A stretch of DNA of 58,252 nt from Sandaracinus sp. (GCA_020633125.1 JACKEH010000022.1:1-58252); one strand, 5' to 3'. Counted from the first letter of the stretch, positions 10,379-18,893 are shown. The notes: generated from the sequence alone by a model not told the origin. Numbers and translations are program-made.

Positions 10379-12421
10379 TCATTCGATGCGTGGGGGACAC
10401 GTGTAGGTCAGGTCGAAAGCCCGCAGACGCGGGGTGATGACCTCGGTGGTGCTCGTGCGCTCCGCCTGCAGGACGACCTCGATCCAGAGCAGGTTCCCCG
10501 GCGTCAGGCCGGCAGCCATCAAGGCCTCGTCGATGGAGAGCGGCGAGGTCGCGGGAGGCGCGACGGCGAGCGGCGTCCAGTCCAACGCGTCGAGCTCGGC
10601 GCGGGTGTCGGCGCTCTTCACGCGGAACGTGATGCTCGTGCCGGTCGGAAGCTCCGCGTCGAAACGAAGCTCGCCCCACACGGTTCGAACGTCGCTGTCC
10701 TCGCCGCAGCCCTCGACGAGGTGGCGGTAGTACCCACGCGGGTTCGTTGCGAGCCGCAGCTGCAAGCCCGTCATGTCCGAGTAGGTGTACGAGCCACGAA
10801 TGCTCGTCGCGACGCCGGTCGTCACGACGTTCTCCGTGATCGTCGCCCCCGGCTCCACGACCACCGCTTGGTTGTCCATGGTGATCGACCAGACCTTGCC
10901 CTCGGCGTCGATCGCCATGCCCTTGTTCGTCGTGCCGAGCGTGCCGGGGATCTGGAAGACGTTGCTCGGGTTGTCGGCCTCGATGCGGAGGATGCCGCCG
11001 TTGTTCCACGCCGCGCCGTACACGTAGCCGCGCGCGTCCGCCGCGATGCCGTTGACGACGAAGTCGAAGTCCACGCCGAGCGCCGGCAGGTCCACCGCGA
11101 CCCATCGCGAGCCGGGGGCGGCGTCGCGCTGGTAGCGACCGAGGTGCGGGTAATACGTGCGGCCCGGAATGCCGGTGCGGTACGCGCCAATCCACACCCG
11201 CTGCTCGAAGTCGACCGTGATGCCGTAGGGCAAGATGCCGGGCGTCGGGATGCGCGCGCGCACCGCGGCGTCGCACTCGGTGCCCTCCGGTCCGGAGGCT
11301 TGGCAGATCGCGTCCGCGCAGCTCGCGGCGTCGAGGCAACGGTTCGTGTCCACCACGCCGAGGAAGCCGGCGCCCGCGTTGCCGCTCACCCACAGACGGC
11401 CGCTCGCGTCGATCGCGAATCCGTAGGGATTGATGGGCGATTCCACCGCGACGATCGGCTCGCCCGTGCGTCCGTCGACCTTCACCACGCGGTTCGTGCC
11501 GTAGCCACCGACCCAGACGTATTCGCGAAGCTCTCCGTCGGGGCCTTCGACGTCCTGCGCGGCCACCGCACGCACGTACGCTTCGCCGGGGAGCACGTCG
11601 TCGAGGAAGCGCGTCCAGAGCACACAATCGTCCTCGCCCCACGGCAACATCTCGCCGGCCGCGACGTCGTTCGAGATCACGCCATCGCCGTTCAGATCGG
11701 TCGACGTGGTCACGCGCCCGTCGCCGTTGGTGTCGGGGCACGCGCCGCCGAGCACCGAGATACGCGTGATGCGGTTGCCGTTGCGGTTGCCGACGAACGC
11801 GTCGCCCGCGGTGTTGACGCTGGTGCGCGAAGGGTCGTTCCCAGCGAACTGCGCGCCCGCGAAGATGTCGGGCCCCATGAAGTAGCGACCGACCTCCGCG
11901 TAAGGAGGCGTCGTCGAGAAACGCGAGACCGAGCCCTCGGTGGTGTTCGCGATCCAGATGAAGTTCGTGTTGATGCGCTCCGAGTCGAGCACCAGCGCTC
12001 CGTCGTCGTCGACGTTCACACCGTCGGCGTTGTCGGGTCCGGGCTCGAAGGGACGACCGCCGGGACCGAAGCCGCTCGACATGCAGAGCGGGTCGCAGTC
12101 GCCGCACGCGCCGAGCGCGCCTTCGTCCGCGATGCCGTCGCAGTCGTTGTCGACCCCGTCGCAACGCTCGTCGGCGTGTTGGGTCGGGTCGTCGTCGTTG
12201 CAGTCCGGGCCGGCGGAGCAGCCTTCGCCTCGCCCATCTCCGTCGCGGTCGACGCAGCCCGGCTCGGTGCCTCCGTCGCTGCGCCGCGGGGCCTGGCAGC
12301 GCCCGTCGAGGCAGACGTCGCCGCCCGAACAATCGGACGCGGTCTCGCACGCGGTGCCGAGCGTTCCACCGCAATCGCAGGCAGCCAACGCAAAGAAGAA
12401 GAAGACACCGATCGTTCTCAT
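10379..12421 (-). CDS. Beta-propeller lipoprotein with DCDG (MopE-like) motifs, paralogue 2
   Basis: 680 residues, same architecture as 8161-10113. Signal peptide MRTIGVFFFFALAAC with lipobox LAAC (Cys15), CDCGG, DCDG repeats (CNDDDPTQ, VDNDCDGIADEG), a propeller region with recurring IxADARGxVY/AIDASGRLWVSG strands, and the same C-terminal beta domain (SxTYSDMTGLQLRLATNPRG occurs in both proteins). The start ATG at 12421 has AGAGG six bases upstream, and an in-frame extension further upstream lacks signal-peptide character. That ribosome-binding site sits inside an 8-bp inverted repeat (12428-12472), which may control translation. Function unknown; exported and lipid-anchored. Confidence 0.8.
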   Translation of the reverse strand: MRTIGVFFFFALAACDCGGTLGTACETASDCSGGDVCLDGRCQAPRRSDGGTEPGCVDRDGDGRGEGCSAGPDCNDDDPTQHADERCDGVDNDCDGIADEGALGACGDCDPLCMSSGFGPGGRPFEPGPDNADGVNVDDDGALVLDSERINTNFIWIANTTEGSVSRFSTTPPYAEVGRYFMGPDIFAGAQFAGNDPSRTSVNTAGDAFVGNRNGNRITRISVLGGACPDTNGDGRVTTSTDLNGDGVISNDVAAGEMLPWGEDDCVLWTRFLDDVLPGEAYVRAVAAQDVEGPDGELREYVWVGGYGTNRVVKVDGRTGEPIVAVESPINPYGFAIDASGRLWVSGNAGAGFLGVVDTNRCLDAASCADAICQASGPEGTECDAAVRARIPTPGILPYGITVDFEQRVWIGAYRTGIPGRTYYPHLGRYQRDAAPGSRWVAVDLPALGVDFDFVVNGIAADARGYVYGAAWNNGGILRIEADNPSNVFQIPGTLGTTNKGMAIDAEGKVWSITMDNQAVVVEPGATITENVVTTGVATSIRGSYTYSDMTGLQLRLATNPRGYYRHLVEGCGEDSDVRTVWGELRFDAELPTGTSITFRVKSADTRAELDALDWTPLAVAPPATSPLSIDEALMAAGLTPGNLLWIEVVLQAERTSTTEVITPRLRAFDLTYTCPPRIE

Positions 12422-12427
12422 GAAAAG

Positions 12428-12472
12428 CCTCTGGGGACGCCGAGCCCCGGTGAAGCCCCAGAGACTCGGCGT
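12428..12472 (-). promoter_or_regulatory. Leader with two mutually exclusive 8-bp stems over the ribosome-binding site
   Basis: In mRNA order: ACGCCGAG (12472-12465), CTCTGGGG (12463-12456), an 11-nt spacer with TTCACCGG, CTCGGCGT (12444-12437), CCCCAGAG (12436-12429). Parts 1/3 and 2/4 are each perfectly complementary but interleaved, so the two stems compete. Part 4 contains the SD (AGAGG) of the lipoprotein start at 12421. The 2/4 stem would hide the SD and the 1/3 stem would free it. The TCTGGGG...TTCACCGG...CCCCAGAGG skeleton recurs before the paralogue. Confidence 0.5.
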
Positions 12473-12504
12473 GGAAGCCCTGATTGCGACACCCGTGCCG
12501 CCAC

Positions 12505-12540
12505 TGGGAATCCCTCGTGTTCCGCGAGGGATTCGTCCCA
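12505..12540. other. Strong hairpin in the 12422-12728 divergent intergenic region
   Basis: GAATCCCTCG (12508-12517) and CGAGGGATTC (12525-12534) form a perfect 10-bp stem with a 7-nt loop; TGGG/CCCA can extend it past a small bulge. It lies 33 bp from the competing-stem element, in the 307-bp gap between the divergent lipoprotein and MBL-fold genes. I recognise no other feature in this gap. Confidence 0.55.
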
Positions 12541-12728
12541 AGACCCCCGTAAGGTCCAGCCGGGGCGTGAGAAGCATCCGAGGACGCAGGACCCCGTTCG
12601 CACGGGTCGAGCCACCGGGACGCCACACGCGCTACCCTTGCCTTCCGCGCGAACGCACCCTCGCGTCCACGCGTCGCCTTCGAGAGCCGTCGGAGGCACC
12701 CCCTCGTCCCGCCGATCCAGAGGAGCCC

Positions 12729-13865
12729 ATGCGCACCGGAGAGCCCGTCGATTCTCGTCTTCCTTGGGTGCGCCGCATCCACGACCTCGACGAGGCCCGA
12801 AGCCTCTCGGCCTCGGGTCCTCGGCTACGCGAGTACCGGCGCATCGGGCGACGCCTCGGCGACGACCTCCGCTCCGGCCCCCGCGCCACGGTCAAGACGA
12901 TCCCCCTGGCCACGTTGCTCTACCCGACGACCTTCGCGTTCGACCGCGCGGTGCCGTTGCCGTGGCCCTACGTCCAGATGTTCCACCGATGCCTGCTCGT
13001 GCAGGTCGAGGTCGAAGGCACGACCCGCAACGTGCTCTTCAACCCGACGGACTACGTCGCCTCGAAGGCCACGCCCTTCTTCGCGGACCTGATCGACGCG
13101 TTGCCGCTTCCGGACCTCGAGAAGCTGCTCTCCACCCAACACGGGCAGGTCGACGAACAGCTCGCGAAGCTCGGTCTCAGCGCGGCGGACATCGACGTCG
13201 TCGCCTTCGACCACTTCCACACCCAGGACCTGCGACCGATCCTCGGCAGCGAGATTCCGGCGCCCGACGGCACGCGCCTTCACGCGCGATTCCCGAACGC
13301 GCTCCTTCTCGCGCCCCGCAAGGAGTGGGTCGACTGGGACGACCTGCACCCGCTGCAGCGGAGCTGGTTCGTCGCGGACGGCAAACGCGGCGTGCCCGAC
13401 GATCGCGTGGTGCTCTTCGACGGCGACCTGCTGCTCGGCGCCGGCGCGATGATCTTGCAGACCGCGGGACACACCACCGGCAACCAGACGCTCTTCGCGC
13501 ACGGCGCGCGCGGTGTCTTCGGGAGCAGCGAGAACGGTTGCAGCGCGGACAGCTGGTCGCCGCGCGAGTCGCGCATCCCCGGCGTCGCGAAGAAGGCGCG
13601 CGCCTACGACCTCGAGGTCGTGCTCAACAGCAACACGCCCGAGCTCGCCGCCGAGCAATACAACTCGATGGTGCTGGAGAAGAGCGTGGTCGACCGCTCC
13701 GAGGTCGATCCGGCGTTCGTGCAGATGTTCCCGTCGAGCGAGGTCACGCCCAGCGCCTTCGCCCCCGGCGTTCGACCCAGCATGCTCTTCGTCGAGCGTG
13801 ACTCGGGCACCGTGCGCACCTCGCGTGCTCGCACCGCCCCGCGGCACGACGACGCACGCGCGTAG
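12729..13865 (+). CDS. MBL-fold hydrolase-like protein with degenerate metal site
   Basis: 378 residues. The order of elements is that of a metallo-beta-lactamase fold: an N-terminal strand pair, DHFHTQD near residue 160 at the position of the HxHxDH motif, and AGHTTGNQTLF near residue 246 at the position of the second His motif. The first motif reads HxHxxD rather than HxHxDH, so metal binding may be altered. The C-terminal part (SSENGCSADSW, NTPELAAEQYNSM) is unlike standard lactonases. AGAGGAG at 12718-12725 supports the start. Substrate unknown. It stands alone, divergent from the lipoprotein and 104 bp before the DUF58 gene. Confidence 0.65.
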   Translation: MRTGEPVDSRLPWVRRIHDLDEARSLSASGPRLREYRRIGRRLGDDLRSGPRATVKTIPLATLLYPTTFAFDRAVPLPWPYVQMFHRCLLVQVEVEGTTRNVLFNPTDYVASKATPFFADLIDALPLPDLEKLLSTQHGQVDEQLAKLGLSAADIDVVAFDHFHTQDLRPILGSEIPAPDGTRLHARFPNALLLAPRKEWVDWDDLHPLQRSWFVADGKRGVPDDRVVLFDGDLLLGAGAMILQTAGHTTGNQTLFAHGARGVFGSSENGCSADSWSPRESRIPGVAKKARAYDLEVVLNSNTPELAAEQYNSMVLEKSVVDRSEVDPAFVQMFPSSEVTPSAFAPGVRPSMLFVERDSGTVRTSRARTAPRHDDARA

Positions 13866-13884
13866 CGTCTCGACGCTCGGAGCG

Positions 13885-13923
13885 TCCGAACGGGAAGCCT
13901 CGCCGAGGGTGCGCTCGTTCGGA
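13885..13923. terminator. Possible terminator: 8-bp inverted repeat after the MBL gene
   Basis: TCCGAACG (13885-13892) and CGTTCGGA (13916-13923) are perfectly complementary around a 23-nt loop, just after the MBL-fold stop. There is no T-run after it, so a terminator role is tentative. Confidence 0.3.
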
Positions 13924-13969
13924 CCTTCCCGCGTTCCCCCCTTCACGATCCCCGTCCTTCCACCCCTCG

Positions 13970-15106
13970 ATGCCCGAGCCCGGCGTACGCCTGCCGCCCT
14001 CCCCGCCATCCCCGGCTGTCGTGCCTCCCGCGCCGCGTGAGGACCGCAAGCACGCGAAGAAGGCCGAGCGTGAGCTCCGTCGGGCGCGTCGACGCGCGTT
14101 TCGCTTCACCCGCGAAGGGAAGATCTTCCTCGCCGTCACCTTCGGCGTCGGCCTCGCGGCGGTGAACACCGGCAACAACCTGCTCTACCTCGTGCTCGGC
14201 TTGATGCTCAGCCTGCTCTTGGTCAGCGGCACCCTCTCGGACGTCGCCCTCTGGCGTGTCCGCGTCGAACGCCTCTTGCCCAAACGCGCGCAAGTCGGAC
14301 GACCGACCGTGATCTCGGTGAAGCTGCGCAACGAGAAGGCCGTGCCGGCTTACGCGGTCGAGCTCGAGGACCTCGCGCAGAACGAAGCGCACGCGGAGCG
14401 GCGGTGCTTCTTCCTCAAGGTCGCGTCGCGCGGTGAGCAGACCGCGACCTACCGCCGCACCCCCGCCCGGCGCGGCTGGCTGCGTTTCGAGCGCCTGGTG
14501 CTGCGCACCCGCTACCCCTTCGGGCTCATCGAGAAGGGCTGGCCCATGCGCGCGCCGGGCGAGCTGCTCGTCTACCCCGCGGTGGAGCCCGTGGACGTGC
14601 GACGCATCCTCGGCGGCTCGGAAGGGCTCGGCACCCCCGACCGGCGCCTCGGTCGAGGTCCCGAGATCGAAGGCCTCCGCGATCACCGCGACGGGGACGA
14701 AGCCCGCAGCATCCACTGGCGTCGCACCGCCGCCCTCGATCGCCTCGTCGTTCGCGAGCACGCCGCGGAAGCCCGCGCGCGCCTCTCTCTCTTGCTCGAC
14801 GAAGGCCGACCCACCTTCGACGTCCCCGCCGACGCGAGCGCGTGGGACGCCGCGTTCGAGGTCGCGGTCGTCGAAGCCGCCTCGCTCGCCCACGCGGCCC
14901 TCGAAGCCGGCGCCGCGGTCGAAGTACGAACCCGACGTGGCAGCTCGGCCCTCGTCCTTCCCGGCTCGCCGGTCGATCCGATCCTGCGCTTCCTGGCCTT
15001 GCTCGAGACGACCCCGCTCGACGACGCACCGCCGCTGGTCGCGCCTCGCGGCGGCGTCGTGCACCGCATCGCCGTCCGTTTCGACGACGCTCCGGAGGCC
15101 GCGTGA
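13970..15106 (+). CDS. DUF58 domain protein
   Basis: 378 residues. DUF58 proteins are membrane-anchored vWA-like proteins that work with MoxR ATPases and TgpA-type transglutaminases. Two hydrophobic segments lie at about residues 47-90 (TFGVGLAAVNTGNNLLYLVL and following), then a beta domain with the family hallmark TRYPFGLIEKG, and the DUF58 core EGLRDHRDGDEARSIHWRRT near residues 235-255. The N-terminus is basic and Pro-rich. No clear SD precedes the ATG, so the start is the least certain part. The stop overlaps the GTG of the transglutaminase gene (GTGA). No MoxR ATPase gene lies in the window, which is unusual for this set. Confidence 0.85.
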   Translation: MPEPGVRLPPSPPSPAVVPPAPREDRKHAKKAERELRRARRRAFRFTREGKIFLAVTFGVGLAAVNTGNNLLYLVLGLMLSLLLVSGTLSDVALWRVRVERLLPKRAQVGRPTVISVKLRNEKAVPAYAVELEDLAQNEAHAERRCFFLKVASRGEQTATYRRTPARRGWLRFERLVLRTRYPFGLIEKGWPMRAPGELLVYPAVEPVDVRRILGGSEGLGTPDRRLGRGPEIEGLRDHRDGDEARSIHWRRTAALDRLVVREHAAEARARLSLLLDEGRPTFDVPADASAWDAAFEVAVVEAASLAHAALEAGAAVEVRTRRGSSALVLPGSPVDPILRFLALLETTPLDDAPPLVAPRGGVVHRIAVRFDDAPEAA

Positions 15107-17229
15107 GGTTCGCGAGCCTGCACACCTTCGTCGCGTACCTCCTCGCGGGCGTCGGCTTCCTCGCGCTCTCGATCGGCGACGAGCTCGGCGTGGGCAGCAA
15201 GGTGCTCTTCGCGGCCGGCTGGCTCACGAGCCTTCTCGTGCCCGACGCACGACGCGCGAAGCCTCGCTACCAGGCCGCATGGAACGCCGTGCTCATCGCG
15301 TACCTCGCGGTCGCGCTGCTGCGCATCTTCCTCTTCGGTGAAGGCCTGCTCGCGCTCGGTCTCGAGCTCTCCGGCACGCTGCAGGTGATCAAGCTTTTCC
15401 AGCGGCGCATCGCGAAGGACCACCAGCAGATTCAAGCGCTCGCGTTCCTGCACCTCGTCGCGGCGACGATCCTGAGCACGGGCCTCGAATACGGTCTCGT
15501 CTTCTTCGCCTACGTCGTGCTGGTCCCGTGGATGTTCGCGCTCACGCACCTGCGCACCGAGATCGAAGCGCACTACGACGCCGCGGCCGAGCCCGCCGCG
15601 GTCGAACGGGTGCTCGCTTCCCGTCGCATCGCCGGCTGGCGTTTCCTCTTCGCGACCGCCTCGCTCTCCATCCCGCTCTTCCTCGCCACAGCCGCCTTCT
15701 TCCTGCTCTTCCCGCGCGTCGGCATGGGCTTCCTCTCGTTCGGCGACGGCATGGGGCGGCAGATGGCGGGCTTCTCCGGGGAGGTCGAGCTCGGTGGGTT
15801 CGGGGTGATTCGCACCGATCCCACGGTCGTGCTCCGCGTGCTGCCGGACACACCGGACGCGGAGCCCAGCCAACGTTCGTTTCGGCTTCGCGGCACGAGC
15901 TTCGATCACTACGAGGACGCGCGCTGGACGCGCACCCCCGAGCGCCCTCAACGGATGAGCTCGTCGCTCGGGACCTTCACGCTTCAGCGTCAGTCCCGCA
16001 CCAACGAAGCGCGCATGCAGATCGTGCTCGACGCCATCGAGCCCCCCGTCCTCTTCTTCCCGCCGGGCACCGTCGGCTTGGACGTCCCGCCCCGCGTCGA
16101 AGGTGGCATCGACGTGCAGCGGCAACTCGTCCGGGGCCGAGGGCTCGACGTCCGCTACCTCGACGGAGACGGACTGCAGCAGCGGTACACGGCGATCTTC
16201 GAGCCCGAGCGCCCCTTCGATGCCGCGACGCTCGAGCCCGAGGAGCGCGTGCTCTACGTGCAGCTCCCGCCGGTGAGCGAGCGTTTGCGGGCGCTCGCGC
16301 GACGCATCGCGGGCGAAGGCGACGACGCGACGCGTGCGCGTCGGCTCGAAGCCTGGCTGCGAGACTCCGGCGAGCTGAGCTACTCGCTCGATCAGCCTCC
16401 CACCGAAGGCCGAGATCCCCTCGAGGTCTTCCTCTTCGAGGCGAAGCGCGGCCACTGCGAGTACTTCTCCACCGCGCTGGCCGTGATGCTCCGCGCGATC
16501 GACGTCCCGGCGCGCAACGTCACCGGCTTCGTCGGCGGCACGTTCAATCCGTACGGGCGCTACTACGCGATTCGACAGGGCGACGCGCACAGCTGGGTCG
16601 AGGCGTACGTCGGAGACCGTTGGGAGACCTTCGATCCGACACCTCCCGCCCGCGGCGAGCTGGCGCCTGCCGACGAGGGTTTCTTCGCGAGCATGCAGGC
16701 GCTCGTCGATGCCTTGCGTACGAGCTGGGACGACGACGTCGTCGGCTACGACCTGCGCCAACAGGTCGAGGGGCTGCGCGGCATGTTCCGATGGTTCCGG
16801 CGCTTCCGCGGAAGCGAGGGCGGCGTGGACGAACGGGACGAGCCGCGATCCGAGTCGGCCCGTGGCTCGTCGGCGGGTCCCCTGGTGGTCGGCGTGCTGG
16901 TCTTGGTCTCGGTCGGCCTCGGCCTCGGCCTGCGTTGGTGGATGCGGCGCCGCCGAGGCCCGACGGCCAGCTCACGGCACCCCGCAGCGAAGCTCTACCG
17001 TGAGCTCGACCGAAAGCTGGTTCGAATCGGGCGCCCCCGACCGCCCGGCCGAACCCCGGCGGAGCATGCCGAGCGATTGGCCGCCGAGGGCTACGCCGGA
17101 GCAGCGACGGTGGAGGAGATCACGTCCGCCTACCTCGCGAGCCGGTGGGGCGAAGCGAGGCTCGACGTGCCGACGCTTCGCGCGCGCATTCGGTCCCTGC
17201 CGCCCGCGCCGACCACACCGCCTGGTTGA
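15103..17229 (+). CDS. TgpA-type membrane transglutaminase-like protein
   Basis: 708 residues. Several N-terminal membrane helices (to about residue 210) match the DUF3488/TgpA N-domain. A periplasmic transglutaminase core follows with the full triad: Cys452 in RGHCEYFSTALAVMLR, His496 in DAHSWVEAYV and Asp511 in TFDPTPP. A further membrane helix near 590-607 (LVVGVLVLVSVGLGLGL) is followed by a cytoplasmic DUF4129-like tail. It likely modifies or cross-links envelope proteins. The start is GTG at 15103, overlapping the DUF58 stop, with GGAGG at 15093-15097. Confidence 0.88.
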   Translation: MRFASLHTFVAYLLAGVGFLALSIGDELGVGSKVLFAAGWLTSLLVPDARRAKPRYQAAWNAVLIAYLAVALLRIFLFGEGLLALGLELSGTLQVIKLFQRRIAKDHQQIQALAFLHLVAATILSTGLEYGLVFFAYVVLVPWMFALTHLRTEIEAHYDAAAEPAAVERVLASRRIAGWRFLFATASLSIPLFLATAAFFLLFPRVGMGFLSFGDGMGRQMAGFSGEVELGGFGVIRTDPTVVLRVLPDTPDAEPSQRSFRLRGTSFDHYEDARWTRTPERPQRMSSSLGTFTLQRQSRTNEARMQIVLDAIEPPVLFFPPGTVGLDVPPRVEGGIDVQRQLVRGRGLDVRYLDGDGLQQRYTAIFEPERPFDAATLEPEERVLYVQLPPVSERLRALARRIAGEGDDATRARRLEAWLRDSGELSYSLDQPPTEGRDPLEVFLFEAKRGHCEYFSTALAVMLRAIDVPARNVTGFVGGTFNPYGRYYAIRQGDAHSWVEAYVGDRWETFDPTPPARGELAPADEGFFASMQALVDALRTSWDDDVVGYDLRQQVEGLRGMFRWFRRFRGSEGGVDERDEPRSESARGSSAGPLVVGVLVLVSVGLGLGLRWWMRRRRGPTASSRHPAAKLYRELDRKLVRIGRPRPPGRTPAEHAERLAAEGYAGAATVEEITSAYLASRWGEARLDVPTLRARIRSLPPAPTTPPG

Positions 17230-17308
17230 CCGGGTGTTCCACGCCTCGAACGGCGACGCGGGAGGTCGCGCCAGGATTCTTCTGGCGTCGACCCGACGCA
17301 AAATGATC

Positions 17309-17382
17309 ACCCATTTGAGGTAGAAACGACGACCCCGATGGCGGTTCCCTCGCCTGGTCCTTCACCCATTTGGGTTAGGAAC
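17309..17382. promoter_or_regulatory. Operator-like palindromes 1 and 2 (distal pair)
   Basis: Site 1 is ACCCATTTGAGGTAG (17309-17323). Site 2 is ACCCATTTGGGTTAG (17364-17378), with perfect arms ACCCA/TGGGT. The sites are about 54 bp apart, close to five helical turns, and share an ACCCATTTG-x-G-x-TAG-x-AAC context. Confidence 0.6.
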
Positions 17383-17595
17383 TTTCTTCTCCAGCCGCCG
17401 CAAACCCCCGAGATTGCAAAAGATTCTGGAATTGGAACCGGTGCTCGGATAGCGTTCGATTCGCAACGACCTCGCGTGCGAAGTGTGCGCGTCAGGTTCG
17501 CGAACGCCCCTACGTCCCGAGCCGAGTGAGCCCGTTCCAATCGAGTTTTTTCGATTTCTCCCGAACCTCGCCCGACCTCGTACCCTCGGGCCCCT

Positions 17596-17666
17596 CTACC
17601 TCGTTCCAGGTAGATGAAATACCAAACCGCCACACCGGCTTCGCAAAAAATACCTCGTTTGAGGTA
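17596..17666. promoter_or_regulatory. Operator-like palindromes 3 and 4 (proximal pair)
   Basis: Site 3 is CTACCT-CGTTCC-AGGTAG (17596-17613). Site 4 is TACCTC-GTTT-GAGGTA (17651-17666). Both are perfect inverted repeats, about 55 bp apart, the last ending 26 bp before the LuxR-type start. They share a TACC-N8-GGTA core with the distal pair, suggesting cooperative binding by one dimeric regulator, perhaps autoregulation. Confidence 0.65.
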
Positions 17667-17692
17667 GACGCGACCAGGCTCGGAGGCGGTCG

Positions 17693-18574
17693 ATGAACGG
17701 GACCCCTTACGTCTGGGGTGCGTTCCTCCACCACCCGCTGCGGCTGGCGGACGCCGCCGCCCTGCCCGGGCTCTTGGCGCAGCTGCCGTTCGACCTCGAG
17801 GATCTCGCGCGTCCGGGGTACCGGGTGGCGTGGCGCGACGCGGCCGTGGTGTGGGGCCGGCTTCGGGACCACCTCGGCGAGGACGGCTTCGCCGAGCTCG
17901 TCGGGCACCACGTGGCGAGCTTCCCGCTCTACACCACGCTCGCGACCACGCTCTCGCGTCCGTCGACGACCTACCGCGTCTTGCTCTCGATCCTGACGGT
18001 GGTCACCCCGATCGAGCTCTCGCGGCTGGAGCTGGTCGCGAGCACGTTGAGCGCCGAGCTGCGCTTGCCCGGCGCGGCGACGCCCTCGCGCGCCTTCTTC
18101 GAAGCTCTCGGCGCGACGGTGCGCGCGCTCCCCACCCTCTATGGACGATCGGAGGCTCTCGTGCGCTCGGAATACGACGACATGAGTGGCAGGTACGACG
18201 CGGAGCTCGGTGACGTGGAGATTCGACGCGGCTCGCCGACACGCGAAGCCGCGACGAGCTTGCTCGAAGCGCTCGGCACCTTCGATCGCGTCACACGCGG
18301 CGCCATCCTCGCGCAGATCCTCGACCTGCTCGACGAGCCGGAGCGGCGTTCGAGCACGCTCTTGTTGCAAGAGCGGCTCGCGCTGACGCGCACCGAAGCC
18401 CGTGTGGCTTCGCGGCTCGCCGATGGACGCCCGGTCGGGCACATCGCGGTCGAGCTCGGCATGGCGGAGGCCACGGTGCGCACGCACCTGCGGAACATCT
18501 TCCGCAAGACGGGCGCGAGCCGTCAGGCCGAGCTGGTGGCGTTGGTGCATCGCACGCTCGGCACCGGCGGCTGA
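17693..18574 (+). CDS. LuxR-family HTH transcriptional regulator, paralogue 1
   Basis: 293 residues. The C-terminal LuxR-type HTH is clear (about residues 232-290: LTRTEARVASRLADG, then MAEATVRTHLRNIFRKTG). The N-terminal 230 residues form a domain shared with the regulator at 20183-21079 (LSRPSTTYRVLLS here, LARPTTTYRVALS there) and match no sensor domain I know. GGAGG at 17682-17686 supports the start. Four palindromes upstream suggest tight, possibly self-directed control. The regulated genes are unknown. Confidence 0.85.
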   Translation: MNGTPYVWGAFLHHPLRLADAAALPGLLAQLPFDLEDLARPGYRVAWRDAAVVWGRLRDHLGEDGFAELVGHHVASFPLYTTLATTLSRPSTTYRVLLSILTVVTPIELSRLELVASTLSAELRLPGAATPSRAFFEALGATVRALPTLYGRSEALVRSEYDDMSGRYDAELGDVEIRRGSPTREAATSLLEALGTFDRVTRGAILAQILDLLDEPERRSSTLLLQERLALTRTEARVASRLADGRPVGHIAVELGMAEATVRTHLRNIFRKTGASRQAELVALVHRTLGTGG

Positions 18575-18618
18575 CTCGCGACCGCGTCAGCTCTGGCTCT
18601 TCCGTATCGCACTGAGTC

Positions 18619-18893
18619 CGACTGGGTGTGGTTCTCATCCTCACGCGAGAACAGCACCAGAACCGCGCTTCGCGCCTCGGAGACAGAGTCGGAGACGGCG
18701 CTTCGCACCACCGCCGCTTCGCGGCCTCACGGCTTCGCCGACACCGCGCGTCGCGGCACGAGCACCTACGAAACGCTGTCGATTCGTAATGTGGCGAGGC
18801 TGAGAGTGGGGCGGCACGTCGAAGGTACGTTCGCCAAGAAGCACGGCTCTCCAGGGTCGGGACGGCTCGTCAGGATGAGAACCAGACAGTCCG
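18619..18893. repeat. 275-bp intergenic element bounded by inverted repeats
   Basis: The left arm at 18619-18646 and the right arm at 18868-18893 share CCGACTG/CGGACTG and GGTTCTCATCCT in inverted orientation with few mismatches. The element fills nearly all of the 319-bp gap between the LuxR-type and GGDEF stops; its right end abuts the GGDEF stop. The interior carries a dispersed repeat (18676-18730) and no gene. It could be a MITE-like insertion or a long-range terminator. No target duplication is evident. Confidence 0.5.
18676..18730 (-). repeat. Dispersed about-45-bp intergenic repeat, copy 1
   Basis: On the minus strand it reads GAGGCCGCGAAGCGGCGG, then TGGTGCGAAGCGCCGTCTCC. It matches, with few changes, units at 49877, 49924 and 58209. 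The unit contains internal palindromes (GGCCGC/GCGGC and GCGC/GCGC). Confidence 0.65.

Larger units (their letters stand above)
17230..17692. other. 463-bp regulatory intergenic region before a LuxR-type gene
   Basis: No coding potential seen. It is lower in GC than its surroundings and carries four related palindromes (17309, 17363, 17596, 17651) annotated separately. A stretch around 17400-17460 is AT-richer (ttgcaaaagattctggaattgg) and may hold a promoter, but no motif is convincing. Confidence 0.7.

Noticed and set aside
12428..12472. A complete H-type pseudoknot in the lipoprotein leader
   Set aside because: The strand order fits a pseudoknot, but there is no linker between the third and fourth segments and 11 nt at the junction, so both 8-bp stems are unlikely to form together. 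Competing hairpins fit better.
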